NCBI RefSeq assembly: GCF_003443675.1
Contig: NZ_CP031963.1
Span: 3,557,501-3,621,500, forward strand
DNA length: 64,000 nt
DNA from: Aquimarina sp. BL5
Lineage (GTDB): Bacteria; Bacteroidota; Bacteroidia; Flavobacteriales; Flavobacteriaceae
Direction: 5' to 3'
The notes beneath the pieces were generated by a model. That model did no database searches. It saw only the letters and a program-made list of their open reading frames with translations, and was not told the origin of the DNA. Each line of letters opens with the position of its first letter. The stretch's first letter is position 1. The position numbers were made by a program, and so were the translations under genes. Shown here in pieces: positions 53,901-63,201 of this stretch.

Positions 53901-55116
53901 ATCCAATGCATTTAAAGTTACTCCAGAAGGAGGACAGATCACCGTTTCAATAAAAAAGACTGGACAAACTCTTACAGAAAAAACAGGTGAAGGCATTTTA
54001 TCTGAAGCATTCGAAATTAGTGTGTCTGATACTGGACCCGGCCTTAAAAAAGAACAACTTGATAAAATATTTGAGCGATTTTATCAAGTAGATAACCTAA
54101 ACAAATGGTATTATGGCGGTACCGGAATTGGCTTAGAAGTTGTTAGAAGTTTTGTAGAGTTACATAAAGGAAGGGTAGAAGTTGATAGTGTGGTTAATGA
54201 AGGAACAACATTTTCGGTAATATTACCTTTAGGCAAAAAACATTTCAGCGAAAGCGAAATTGTGTTGAGTGATGAAGATTCGGATGTTCTGCTTAAAACT
54301 AAATTTATAGGTAATGTTCATAATCAAAGCTTAGAAAATCAAATAGAAGAGGAACAAAAAACCAACAGGATATTAATTGTTGAGGATAATACCGAGTTGA
54401 GAAACTATCTGAAAACAGAATTAGGCAATACTTACAAAGTCTTTGATGCCAAACATGGTAGCGAAGGTCTGGAAATAGCTAAAAAAGAAGTGCCGGATAT
54501 CATTATTACTGATGTAATTATGCCAGAAATGGATGGCTTCGAATTCTGTTCTATGATTAAAAAAGATATAAAGACAAGTCATATTCCTATTTTAATGCTT
54601 ACTGCAAAAACAATGGAAGATGATCGATTAAAAGGCATTGAGTCCGGAGCAGATGTGTATCTCAATAAGCCTTTTGATATGAGAGTGTTAAAATCATATT
54701 TAACTCAGATGCTTACAATAAGACAAATAGTTTTTAATAAGTACTTTAGTGATGTTAGTGATGCCGATATTAATCAGAACAATACATCATTGGATAAAGA
54801 GTTTATTCAAAAAGTATTGAATCATATCTATGAGAATTTAAGTGATCCGGATTTAAGTGTAGAGTCTTTGTCTTCAGAGCTTCATCTAAGCAGAAGTCAA
54901 TTTTACAGGAAGATAAAAACGCTTACGGGACAGACGGCCAATCAATTTTTAAGAAATATAAGATTGCAAAAGGCGAAACAAATTTTAGAAAGCGGTTCTA
55001 CGAATATTAGCGAAGTTTGCTATAAGGTAGGGTTTTCTTCTCCCTCCTATTTTACAAAGTGTTTTAAAACGCAGTTTGGAATATTACCTACAGAGGTAAC
55101 TACAAATGAACCTTAA
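50947..55116 (+). CDS. Hybrid two-component system sensor-regulator
   Basis: A 1389-residue one-protein phosphorelay. A signal peptide (NFIWAQ) leads to a periplasmic double propeller of many repeats of the form IW.GT..GL..YD (about residues 35-690), a Y_Y_Y domain (about 745-803) and a transmembrane helix (about 812-831). The kinase has His868 in ISHEFRTP and ATP-binding NLLSNAFK and SDTGPGL. A receiver (Asp1189 in ITDVIMPEMDG) and a C-terminal AraC domain (about 1290-1385) follow. Such sensors bind oligosaccharides and activate nearby PULs, here most likely xylan-derived oligomers and the downstream GH3-SusCD genes. Confidence 0.95.
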   Translation: MNIKNTIAFLLFFCYCLNFIWAQEKSNDFDFVNIEDGISRIAVPVIIQDQDGFIWIGTNGAGLHRYDGIEYKSYKHTLKDTTSLRSSSIYCSYIDKKNRLWVGTENGLDLYDRELDQFKRIDISYSQPKDLNQPDLAVNSIIEDETGDIFIGTYEIGLLKLNSETYNVEAVTNVDADNKQSSIDIHDLKVNSEGIIYAATNRGLKVYDPKTNTLDLAVFGTEKGRQSVRTPIISLLIDNNNSLWLGSISNGIYKIDKKDDNTFNIKNLQFTNKRIFSMISNADGSILCGTENDGLFHIKPNGELIKNYLFDKNNKNSIRSNSIWSLFMDNNERIWIGYYNKGIAVYDKLYDKFKNIESLASNPNSLEAGSVTGIVQDKSGLLWISTDGGGIEIYDPNSQKFIHVNKKNNKDFSNLTAYDIQTIFIDSKENIWAGSWNGGVFLLKKGTKRFVNYTIENTNGTLASNSILSFAEDAEGTIWIGTFFKGVVSYNPSKDEFTHHTSEEFSKYGIPNSDVRKVLVDSDNNLWIGAANGLYKVSKNEVNQFSVILLREKMNSKYQNESDTNHILSIYEGADGSIWIGTRGAGLCRYNPDTYSFVWYNELYELEDENVSAIIEDEYHNIWTSGNAGIHKLDLEKETIKDYKVNDGLLSNDFNFNAAFRDKKGNIYFGNYEGIDYFNPKNIQTNNSSTSLYLTDFKIFNKKVYPNQEGTPLSKVISETDSISLSNEQSVFTIEYTGINYTRPEKNQYAYYLEGLEDSWNYVGNTRSATYTNLDPGNYTFKLKVANNDGKWNETPLHLQIKILPPWWKTNWALSAYVLLFLLGIYLLNKVTKNRIREKQQIRYEREKRIKEEELHNKKLQFFTNISHEFRTPLTLIINPLEDILKNEELNLPKEVNEKHLIIHKNTDRLYRLINELMDYRKLELNKLSIKARQLDIITFVRDVVSHFVMEASHKKIDLTISHEIPELKVWVDIGMLEKIIFNLLSNAFKVTPEGGQITVSIKKTGQTLTEKTGEGILSEAFEISVSDTGPGLKKEQLDKIFERFYQVDNLNKWYYGGTGIGLEVVRSFVELHKGRVEVDSVVNEGTTFSVILPLGKKHFSESEIVLSDEDSDVLLKTKFIGNVHNQSLENQIEEEQKTNRILIVEDNTELRNYLKTELGNTYKVFDAKHGSEGLEIAKKEVPDIIITDVIMPEMDGFEFCSMIKKDIKTSHIPILMLTAKTMEDDRLKGIESGADVYLNKPFDMRVLKSYLTQMLTIRQIVFNKYFSDVSDADINQNNTSLDKEFIQKVLNHIYENLSDPDLSVESLSSELHLSRSQFYRKIKTLTGQTANQFLRNIRLQKAKQILESGSTNISEVCYKVGFSSPSYFTKCFKTQFGILPTEVTTNEP

Positions 55117-55435
55117 TTTTATCCGTAAATGGAATCGACAAAATAGATATTCAAGGTAAAATTATTGACTTTTTGCACTGAATTCAGTTATCTAATTACG
55201 AGCGTATTAATAAAGTATACTTCTACCCTATCCTCATCCTTTTTTAAGTATAATTGAAAGGATGTTTATGGCTCAATGTATTTTTCATCAATCTTCGGTG
55301 GTTTAAGATATATTCAATTTTGTATTACATTTATTATAGAAGTATTAGTAAATAAGATAATAAAATATATTCTTCATAATTAGACCCCATACTAGTCAAA
55401 TTTAGCTATAAATATTGTTGCCTCGACTGTCTAAA

Positions 55436-55477
55436 ATGTTGTAAAACCCCCGTAAAAGGGGCGGATGCAACAAATGT
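55436..55477 (+). promoter_or_regulatory. Nested hairpin upstream of the GH3-SusCD genes
   Basis: An outer TGTTG/CAACA pair encloses a CCCC...GGGG stem with a short loop (around 55446-55461), a notable GC island in AT-rich DNA. No T-run follows, so it is not an ordinary terminator. It could be a leader structure or a protein site. Confidence 0.35.
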
Positions 55478-55558
55478 TTTATCATATGCTCTATCTGTGG
55501 CATTGTTTTTTTAATCCTGTATATAAATTGTTAAAAAATTGTGAATTAGCCAAAGGAC

Positions 55559-55657
55559 ATGAATAAGAAGTACTCTAAAATTAAAATTTTGGGAGAGATA
55601 TTTTTAATAGTATTGGTGCTCGGATTATTTGTTTTCATCCTTGATCTAATATCATAA
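55559..55657 (+). CDS. 32-residue single-helix membrane peptide
   Basis: ATG 55559 opens 32 codons ending in TAA: a basic head (MNKKYSKIK), then an uninterrupted hydrophobic helix (about residues 10-30, ILGEIFLIVLVLGLFVFIL). The composition is exactly that of a small membrane protein, and it ends 24 bases before the GH3 start, in the operon direction. No homologue can be named. Confidence 0.45.
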   Translation: MNKKYSKIKILGEIFLIVLVLGLFVFILDLIS

Positions 55658-55682
55658 AAAGAACCAGCTTTAACTAACAATA

Positions 55683-58343
55683 ATGATAAGGAAAGAATCT
55701 AAAAAAACATTAAAAAAACTTTTCAGGGTTAACAGTTTAATTGTCGTTTCAATTATTCTTCAATTGAATATTGGATGTGTAACAAAAAAAGAAACAGAAT
55801 ACAAGTTTAAGAATCCCAAACTACCTATTAGTGAAAGAGTAAGTGATCTAATAGGTCATATGACTCTTTCTGAGAAGGTATCGCAGATGCGGTATGATGC
55901 ACCGGCGATAGAACGCTTAGGAGTGCCTGAGTATAACTGGTGGAATGAATGCCTACATGGTGTTGCAAGAGCTGGAGAGGCTACTGTATTTCCGCAGGCA
56001 ATAGGAATGGGTGCCACTTGGAATGCACCATTATTATTTGATGTAGGTACAGTAATTTCTGATGAAGCAAGAGCGAAGCATCATCGTTTTGTAAAGGAAA
56101 ATAAAAGAGGGATATACCAAGGGCTTACTTTTTGGACTCCTAATATCAATATCTTCAGAGATCCAAGATGGGGAAGAGGTCAGGAAACTTATGGAGAAGA
56201 CCCATATCTCACCGGAAGAATGGGAGTTAATTTTATAAAAGGATTACAGGGTGATGATCCAAAATACCTTAAAGTGGTTGCTACAGCTAAGCATTTTGCT
56301 GTACATAGTGGACCGGAAAAATCAAGACACGAAGACAATTATCATACATCAGATAGAGATCTAAGAGAAACATATCTACCTGCTTTTGAGGCCGCAATTA
56401 AAGAAGCAAATGTACAATCTGTAATGTGTGCTTATAATAGATATAGAGATGAAGCTTGTTGTGGGAGTAATTTATTATTAAATGATATACTTCGAAAAGA
56501 GTGGGGGTTTGATGGTTATGTGGTTTCGGATTGTTGGGCAATTAACGATTTCTGGGAACCAAATAAGCATGAATTAGTCGAGACCCCTGCTGAGGCTTCA
56601 GCTTTGGCAGTAAGTAGAGGTACGGATTTAAATTGTGGAGATGTATACGACCCTAACCTAGGAGATGCTGTTCTTAAAGGATTGGTTGATGAGGATAAAG
56701 TAGATCGAGCGTTATCAAGACTTATGGAAGCTCGATTTAAACTTGGTATGTTTGATCCGGAAGAGATCGTATCGTGGTCTAAAATACCGTATGATGTTGT
56801 ATGTAGTGAGAAGCATTATAAGTTGTCTGAGAAAACAGCCAGAGAATCCATGGTGTTGTTAAAGAATGAGGGAAAACTACTTCCTTTAAATAAAGATATC
56901 AAATCTATTGCAGTAATCGGTCCTAATGCAAATGCTAAACAAGCGCTATTGGGAAATTATCATGGAACTCCTTTAAATAACATCACACCTCTAAAAGCGA
57001 TCAAAGAAAAATTACCTAATACAAAAGTATATTATGCTAAAGGAAGCCATATCGCAAAAGGTTGGCCTTTATTACAACCAATACCGGCTTCTGCATTGCG
57101 AAATGGAGATACTATTGGATTAAAAGGAGAATATTTTGACAATAAAGAGTGGAAAGGTGAACCAAAAGTAACCCGAAATGATAGTATAATAGATTTTATA
57201 TGGGTTTCTAAAACACCATTTGAGAATGCAGCTTCCGATAGTTTTTCTGTTAGATGGACAGGAAAAATTGTTCCAGAAGAAAGCGGCTCATATAGAATAG
57301 GATTAAGAGCTAGTAGTGCAGGTAAACTTTATGTAAATGATTCTTTAAGAGTAGATTTTGAAGATGATCACGAGCCAAAAATGAAGTATCTGGACATGAG
57401 ATTAGAAGCCGGTAAATCATATGACATAAAGATAAAATATTACAATTATCATACAGATCCACAAGCTCAATTACTATGGTCTAAATTAGATAAAGATCTT
57501 TTAGTTCCTGCAATAGAAGCTGCTAAAAATTCAGAAGTTGTGGTGCTTTGTTTAGGATTATCTCCTGATATAGAAGGAGAAGAAATGCCAGTTGTTTTAG
57601 ATGGTTTCGATAAAGGAGATAGATCAGAAATCTCTTTACCGCAATCTCAGGTTACTTTATTAAAAGAAATACAAGCTCTAGGCAAGCCAACAGTGTTAGT
57701 ATTGATGAATGGAAGTGCACTTGCCATTAATTGGGCAGATGATAATGTTTCTGCTATTCTTGAAGCATGGTATCCAGGAGAATTTGGAGGAAGAGCTATT
57801 GCCGACGTCCTTTTTGGAGATTATAATCCAGCAGGTAGATTACCTGTTACCTTTTACAAATCTGTTGAAGATCTTCCTGATTTTAAATCGTATGATATGA
57901 CGAATCGAACGTATAAATATTTTAAGGGAGAGCCTCTATATGAGTTTGGACACGGATTGTCATATACTACTTTTTCATATTCAAAATTAGAAGCGCCAGA
58001 TGCTATAAAAACAGATGAAAATATTCCTGTATCAGTGCAAGTTACTAACACTGGAGATAGTAAAGGAGATGAGGTTGTTCAGTTATATCTATCCCAAGAT
58101 AAAAAAGAATATGCCGATGGGCCTAAACACTCTTTAATCGGGTTTAAAAGAATCAACTTAGAAGTCGGAGAAACAAAAAAAGTAAGCTTTACAGTTACTC
58201 CAGAACAATATGCTGTCATTAATTCTGCAGGAGATAAGGAGAAGATATCAGGAGCAGTTCAAATTTATATGGGTGGAAAACAACCCAATCAAAATGATAC
58301 TACAACAGCAAAGAATTTAACCAAAAAAATCACACTTAACTAA
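55683..58343 (+). CDS. GH3 beta-xylosidase/beta-glucosidase with PA14 insertion
   Basis: The 886-residue lipoprotein (Cys in LQLNIGC) releases terminal sugars from oligosaccharides. The GH3 N-terminal barrel includes FRDPRWGRGQETYGEDP and TAKHFAVHSGPE, with the nucleophile Asp283 in YVVSDCW. The C-terminal GH3 domain is split by a PA14 domain (about residues 478-610; GLKGEYFDN, SGSYRIGLRASSAGKLYVND). A fibronectin-III-like domain closes the protein (about 775-860). The split architecture and HSGPEKSRH motif resemble Xyl3-type beta-xylosidases of Bacteroidota. In this locus xylosidase activity is the best guess. Confidence 0.9.
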   Translation: MIRKESKKTLKKLFRVNSLIVVSIILQLNIGCVTKKETEYKFKNPKLPISERVSDLIGHMTLSEKVSQMRYDAPAIERLGVPEYNWWNECLHGVARAGEATVFPQAIGMGATWNAPLLFDVGTVISDEARAKHHRFVKENKRGIYQGLTFWTPNINIFRDPRWGRGQETYGEDPYLTGRMGVNFIKGLQGDDPKYLKVVATAKHFAVHSGPEKSRHEDNYHTSDRDLRETYLPAFEAAIKEANVQSVMCAYNRYRDEACCGSNLLLNDILRKEWGFDGYVVSDCWAINDFWEPNKHELVETPAEASALAVSRGTDLNCGDVYDPNLGDAVLKGLVDEDKVDRALSRLMEARFKLGMFDPEEIVSWSKIPYDVVCSEKHYKLSEKTARESMVLLKNEGKLLPLNKDIKSIAVIGPNANAKQALLGNYHGTPLNNITPLKAIKEKLPNTKVYYAKGSHIAKGWPLLQPIPASALRNGDTIGLKGEYFDNKEWKGEPKVTRNDSIIDFIWVSKTPFENAASDSFSVRWTGKIVPEESGSYRIGLRASSAGKLYVNDSLRVDFEDDHEPKMKYLDMRLEAGKSYDIKIKYYNYHTDPQAQLLWSKLDKDLLVPAIEAAKNSEVVVLCLGLSPDIEGEEMPVVLDGFDKGDRSEISLPQSQVTLLKEIQALGKPTVLVLMNGSALAINWADDNVSAILEAWYPGEFGGRAIADVLFGDYNPAGRLPVTFYKSVEDLPDFKSYDMTNRTYKYFKGEPLYEFGHGLSYTTFSYSKLEAPDAIKTDENIPVSVQVTNTGDSKGDEVVQLYLSQDKKEYADGPKHSLIGFKRINLEVGETKKVSFTVTPEQYAVINSAGDKEKISGAVQIYMGGKQPNQNDTTTAKNLTKKITLN

Positions 58344-58475
58344 AAATGGAACTAAAAAATGAAGCTTTAATTAATTGGTATCTAAATAGTTGTAAGGGAC
58401 AAGGAATACTAATTAAAGGAAAACAAAAGTAGCTGTCAAGCACTTTTTAACTAAACTACATAAAAATAATGTCAT

Positions 58476-61400
58476 ATGATAAAACTTAAACTAGCAATTA
58501 TTGCATTTATTTTAATTGGAACACAGCATGTTTTTTCGCAAGAAGATAGTGTAAGTGGAACAGTTACGGATCAATCTAATATGCCCTTGCCAGGAGTAAC
58601 AGTCTTGGTAAAAGGTACTACCAATGGTGCCTTAACTGACTTTGACGGTAACTATGAATTACAGGGACTATCGAAAGGAAATATTTTAGTATTTTCTTAT
58701 GTTGGAATGCAAACTATAGAAAAAATTGTTATCGAATCCGGACAGATTAATGTCGTTATGATTCCTGAAGCAACGGATTTAGAACAAGTTGTAGTTATTG
58801 GATACGGACAGAGTAGAAAAAAAGATCTTACATCGGCTATATCAACAATTAGTGCAGATGTTTTAGAAAAACAAGTCGTTACTAATATCGATCAAGGAAT
58901 TCAAGGTTTAGTATCTGGTGTTACTGTAACACGAAGCTCCGGGCGACCAGGAGGGGCCGTATCTGTAAGAATACGTGGTACTACATCGGTAACGGGATCT
59001 AATGAACCTTTATACATTATAGATGGAGTAAACGTTCAGAATTCAGAAAGTGATTCTTTTAATTTTTCACGTTTCGGAGGAACTGGTGGGCAAACCGCAA
59101 TAAGTCCTCTTTCTGCATTGAATCCAAATGATATCGAATCGATAACAGTTTTAAAAGACGCTTCTGCTGCAGCGATATATGGAGCACAATCCTCTAATGG
59201 TGTGGTTCTCATTACTACAAAAAGAGGTAAAGCAGGTAAAGCTAAGATAAATTATGAGACATATGGAGGGATTCAATCTGCACCAAAATTATTGGATATG
59301 ATGAATCTTAGAGAATTTGCAGCGTATTCAAATGAGGTTAGACAAAGTCCATCAACTAATTTACCTCCTGCTCCACAGTTTGAAAATCCAGGTATTTTAG
59401 GAGAAGGAACGGATTGGCAAAAAGCAATTTTCAGAGCTGCTCCGATAATCAATCATCAATTATCAATTTCGGGAGGAAAAGAAAAAACAAAATTCTACGC
59501 CTCAGCAAATTATTTTGATCAAGATGGTATTATAATTAATTCTGGTTTAAGAAGGTTTGGTTTACGATTAAATCTAGATTATCAATATAACGATAGAATT
59601 AAATTTGGACACAATATTAATTTAAGTAGCTCATTAGAACAAATAGGATTAAACGATTCTCGTAATGGAACTATTACATCAGCTTTAAGACAAACACCTG
59701 ATGTACCCGTTAGAAATCCAGATGGTACGTTTGGTTCTCCAGAAAATGGTTTAGGTAATACAGGAGCACTTAACCCAGTAGCTGCTTCAGAAATAAGAAA
59801 TAGCACGCTGGAACGTTTCAAAGTGAATGGAAATATTTATTTAGATTTAAAATTAGCAAATAATCTTAAGTTTAGATCTGATTTAGGATATGATTACAAT
59901 ACTGCCAAAACAGAAAGCTTTTTCCCAACTTTTGATTTTGGATCACTTTCTAATGGTTTGAATTCGGCTTTTAAAAGCGCGAATGAAGGATTGTATTATC
60001 TATTTAAAAACTATTTGACCTATACTCCTCAGATAGGAAATCATGGGTTGGATATTTTATTAGGAACAGAAGCTCAAAAAGTTCAATTTCAAGGATTATC
60101 CGGACAACGATCTGATTTTCCCAGTAATGATATTCCTGGTTTAAATACAGGTGATGCAGAAACATCACTATCAGAATCGTTTGAAGGAGCAAATTCAATA
60201 CTTTCTTATTTCGGTAGGATCAATTATAATTACGATTCAAAATATTTGCTTTCTGCTTCTTTACGATATGACGGTTCTTCAAAGTTTGGAAGGAGAGATA
60301 CTCGATGGGGTCTGTTCCCATCAGTATCCGGAGCTTGGGTAGTTAGTGATGAACCGTTTATGGAAAGTATATCAAATGTTTGGAGCTATTTTAAAATTCG
60401 AGCAGGATATGGTACTAGTGGAAACCAAGGGATTGGTGATAATTTATTCTTGAGTTTCCTTAGAAACCAAAATACTGCTTTTGGGAGTGGGTTTAGCTTA
60501 GCCAATTTTAATAGCCCTGATATAGTTTGGGAATCTTTGATTTCACCAAACCTTGGAGTAGAACTTGGATTTATTGACAATGCCATAAGGTTAGATGTGG
60601 ATGTGTATAGAAAAACATCCAAAGATTTTCTGGCTACCAGACCTGTCCCAGGATTTTTAGGAAGTTTAAACACCTTATCTTTTATAGGGATCAATGCACC
60701 CGTAGAAAATTTTGGTGAAATGATCAATGACGGTATTGATGTGACGTTAAACACTAAAAATGTTACTAATGAGAAGTTTAGTTGGGATACTAATATTGTA
60801 TTCAGTTTATATCGCAATGAAATTACTGAGTTGTCTAGTGATAATGATGCTCTTATAGGAACTTTAAGAGATGAAGAAATTGTTGCTGATTTAACAAGAT
60901 CAGTAGTAGGCCAGCCAATAGGTATGTTCTATGGATTCGTAACCGATGATTTATTTAGAACCCAAGAGGAATTGGATAATGGTATAATCCCGGCAGAGAG
61001 TACTCGTAATGAAGCTACTGGTACTTGGATTGGTGATGTGCGTTTTAAAGACCTTAATGGAGATGGAACCATAGATGATAATGATAGAACTTTTATTGGG
61101 AATCCTCATCCGGATTTTACTTATAGTATAACTAACAATTTCCGATATGGAATGTTTGATTTATCTGTCTTCCTTCAAGGATCTTACGGTAATGACATTT
61201 ACAATTATACTAGAACGTATATTGAAGGTGTAAATCGTTTTAATGCAAATCAAGCAGCAACAGTGATCGATCGATTCAGTGCTTCTAATACTGATGGAAG
61301 TTTACCAAGATATTCTGATGGAGATAAGAATGGAAATAATAGAGTGTCTGATAGATTCATAGAAGATGGTTCTTATCTAAGAATTCAAAGTGTTACTTTC

Positions 61401-61616
61401 GGATGTACCTTACCTAAAGATACATTTGGAAAAACCAAAATTTTTGATCAAATTAGAGTATATACCACTATTCAAAATTTATACACCTTTACGGATTATT
61501 CAGGTTATGATCCAGAGGTAGGATCATTAAATCAAAGTGCTCTTTTTAAAGGGATAGACTTTGGTAGATATCCCGTTCCAAGAACAATGACCCTTGGACT
61601 AAATGTACAGTTTTAA
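58476..61616 (+). CDS. SusC/RagA-family TonB-dependent oligosaccharide transporter
   Basis: A 1046-residue outer-membrane importer. A signal peptide (QHVFSQ) is followed by a carboxypeptidase-like domain (about residues 24-110; GVTVLVKGTTNGALTDFDGNYEL). The plug (about 115-230) has the family signature IRIRGTTSV...PLYIIDGV and DASAAAIYGAQSSNGVVLITTK. The rest is a large barrel ending in a hydrophobic/aromatic strand (LGLNVQF). It forms the import pore beneath the SusD lid encoded 21 bases downstream. The substrate is inferred to be xylo-oligosaccharides. Confidence 0.96.
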   Translation: MIKLKLAIIAFILIGTQHVFSQEDSVSGTVTDQSNMPLPGVTVLVKGTTNGALTDFDGNYELQGLSKGNILVFSYVGMQTIEKIVIESGQINVVMIPEATDLEQVVVIGYGQSRKKDLTSAISTISADVLEKQVVTNIDQGIQGLVSGVTVTRSSGRPGGAVSVRIRGTTSVTGSNEPLYIIDGVNVQNSESDSFNFSRFGGTGGQTAISPLSALNPNDIESITVLKDASAAAIYGAQSSNGVVLITTKRGKAGKAKINYETYGGIQSAPKLLDMMNLREFAAYSNEVRQSPSTNLPPAPQFENPGILGEGTDWQKAIFRAAPIINHQLSISGGKEKTKFYASANYFDQDGIIINSGLRRFGLRLNLDYQYNDRIKFGHNINLSSSLEQIGLNDSRNGTITSALRQTPDVPVRNPDGTFGSPENGLGNTGALNPVAASEIRNSTLERFKVNGNIYLDLKLANNLKFRSDLGYDYNTAKTESFFPTFDFGSLSNGLNSAFKSANEGLYYLFKNYLTYTPQIGNHGLDILLGTEAQKVQFQGLSGQRSDFPSNDIPGLNTGDAETSLSESFEGANSILSYFGRINYNYDSKYLLSASLRYDGSSKFGRRDTRWGLFPSVSGAWVVSDEPFMESISNVWSYFKIRAGYGTSGNQGIGDNLFLSFLRNQNTAFGSGFSLANFNSPDIVWESLISPNLGVELGFIDNAIRLDVDVYRKTSKDFLATRPVPGFLGSLNTLSFIGINAPVENFGEMINDGIDVTLNTKNVTNEKFSWDTNIVFSLYRNEITELSSDNDALIGTLRDEEIVADLTRSVVGQPIGMFYGFVTDDLFRTQEELDNGIIPAESTRNEATGTWIGDVRFKDLNGDGTIDDNDRTFIGNPHPDFTYSITNNFRYGMFDLSVFLQGSYGNDIYNYTRTYIEGVNRFNANQAATVIDRFSASNTDGSLPRYSDGDKNGNNRVSDRFIEDGSYLRIQSVTFGCTLPKDTFGKTKIFDQIRVYTTIQNLYTFTDYSGYDPEVGSLNQSALFKGIDFGRYPVPRTMTLGLNVQF

Positions 61617-61637
61617 AAAAATGAAAAAGAAAATAAT

Positions 61638-63197
61638 ATGTTCGGTATGAAAAGTAGTAAGAAATTTTTTAAGTATTTTATTGTATTGACCTTTCTAACC
61701 TCTTGTGGGGATGATTTTTTAGTAAATGATGTCGTAGATTCTATAACAGAAGATAATTTTTACCAAACTGACGATCAATTATTATCAGGAGCAAATTCCT
61801 TATATGGGCAATCCTTTTTTACAACGAATGATAAGTTTATGTATTCTTTGGATATGTTGGCAGGTAATTCGATTGGTTTTGAAGGAGATGCTCCTTGGAG
61901 ATTATTCTCCATAGGAGTTAATAATGGTACGCTCCTAGAAGGATGGGAAGGCTTTTATAAAGGAATTGCAGATGCCAATCAGCTATTAAAAGTAGTAGCA
62001 GGAGATTTGAGCCCTGAGATTTCTGAAGAAGTTAAAAATCAGGTAGAAGGTGAAGCACGATTTATCCGCGCTTTTTCTTATTTCTATTTGGTACGATTAT
62101 GGGGAGAAGTTCCAGTTATTGATGAAATAACTTCGGATACTTCTACTTTATATCCTCTCAATACGATTTCTAGTATTTATGCTTTTATAGAAAATGATTT
62201 ACAAAAGGCTGCAGAGCTATTGCCAGTAGGGACTTCTGGTAGTATGAGAATTGGTAAAACAGCGGCTTGGTCGTATCTGGCAGAGATGTATTTAACTCGT
62301 AAAGATTATGCGAAATCCAGAGAGTATGCAGAATTGGTTATCAATAGCGGATTACACAGTTTACAGCCTAATTATCAAGATCAATTTATAGATCCATCAG
62401 CTAGTGTAAATAGTGAAGGTATTTACAGATGGGTTTGGACTTCCATTAATGGATTATGGGGTATACAGAATACTAACCAAGCCTATCTTATTGCGAGTGA
62501 TGATGTCATTGGTAATGACGGTTCTTTCGGATCCGTGGCACCAAGTATTGATCTGTATCTTGCCTTTGATAAGATAACAGAACCGGATGAAGAAGATTTA
62601 CGAAGAAAATGGATTATTTGCGAACCAGGAAGAACGTACACTGAATTACTAACTACTGAGGGAGGGTGGACATTTCCTGAAAATGGTGATGAATCTTCGA
62701 CAAAGTTACGATATAGAAAATATGTGGTAGGATCCTTAAATGAGCATCCAAATGTGTTTTTTATGAGAACAGAAATGAGTACACAACTAATGCGATACGC
62801 AGATGTACTAATGATCTATGCAGAAGCTATTATGGGTGATGCAGATTCTACAGGAGATGTTCAGGCACTGGATGCATTTAATCAAATTAGAAGAAGAGCA
62901 GGACTCTCAGAAAAAACAATGTTAACTAGAGAAGCGCTGATGGATGAAAGAAGAATTGAATTTGCTTTTGAAGCAGGTAAGTATTGGCTTGATTTGATAA
63001 GAATGGACAGAAGCGTGGCAACGTCTATTATAAGAAGTCAAGATAGAGGAACAGTAAATACTTTGGTTCCGTTGGATGTTTCATCATTTTTTGTAGATAG
63101 TGCAGGTGATGGTGACTTTACATTACCAATTCCATCAGCAGAGTTATCGTTTATAGATACGACAAGTCCAGCAGTAGATTATGTAATTAATAATTAA
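61638..63197 (+). CDS. SusD/RagB-family surface glycan-binding lipoprotein
   Basis: A 519-residue lipoprotein (Cys in LTFLTSC) with the SusD helical TPR-like core and hallmark segments ITEDNFYQTDDQLLSGANSLYGQ and EGEARFIRAFSYFYLVRLWGEVP. The C-terminal RRRAGLSEKTMLTREALMDERRIEFAFE region is also typical. It caps the SusC transporter and captures oligosaccharides at the cell surface. ATGs at 61638 and 61647 are both possible; the second leaves a shorter signal peptide. Confidence 0.95.
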   Translation: MFGMKSSKKFFKYFIVLTFLTSCGDDFLVNDVVDSITEDNFYQTDDQLLSGANSLYGQSFFTTNDKFMYSLDMLAGNSIGFEGDAPWRLFSIGVNNGTLLEGWEGFYKGIADANQLLKVVAGDLSPEISEEVKNQVEGEARFIRAFSYFYLVRLWGEVPVIDEITSDTSTLYPLNTISSIYAFIENDLQKAAELLPVGTSGSMRIGKTAAWSYLAEMYLTRKDYAKSREYAELVINSGLHSLQPNYQDQFIDPSASVNSEGIYRWVWTSINGLWGIQNTNQAYLIASDDVIGNDGSFGSVAPSIDLYLAFDKITEPDEEDLRRKWIICEPGRTYTELLTTEGGWTFPENGDESSTKLRYRKYVVGSLNEHPNVFFMRTEMSTQLMRYADVLMIYAEAIMGDADSTGDVQALDAFNQIRRRAGLSEKTMLTREALMDERRIEFAFEAGKYWLDLIRMDRSVATSIIRSQDRGTVNTLVPLDVSSFFVDSAGDGDFTLPIPSAELSFIDTTSPAVDYVINN

Positions 63198-63201
63198 GAA
63201 A

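Larger units (their letters stand above)
55117..55682. other. 566-bp region between the hybrid sensor and the GH3 gene
   Basis: It holds a GC-containing hairpin element (about 55436-55477), a 32-codon membrane ORF (55559-55657) and otherwise AT-rich sequence. This is the likely promoter and leader region of the GH3-SusC-SusD operon, but no exact TAnnTTTG element is seen. Confidence 0.5.

Noticed and set aside
58346..58432. 28-codon open frame between GH3 and SusC
   Set aside because: Soluble, featureless peptide with no start signals; likely chance sequence in the operon spacer.
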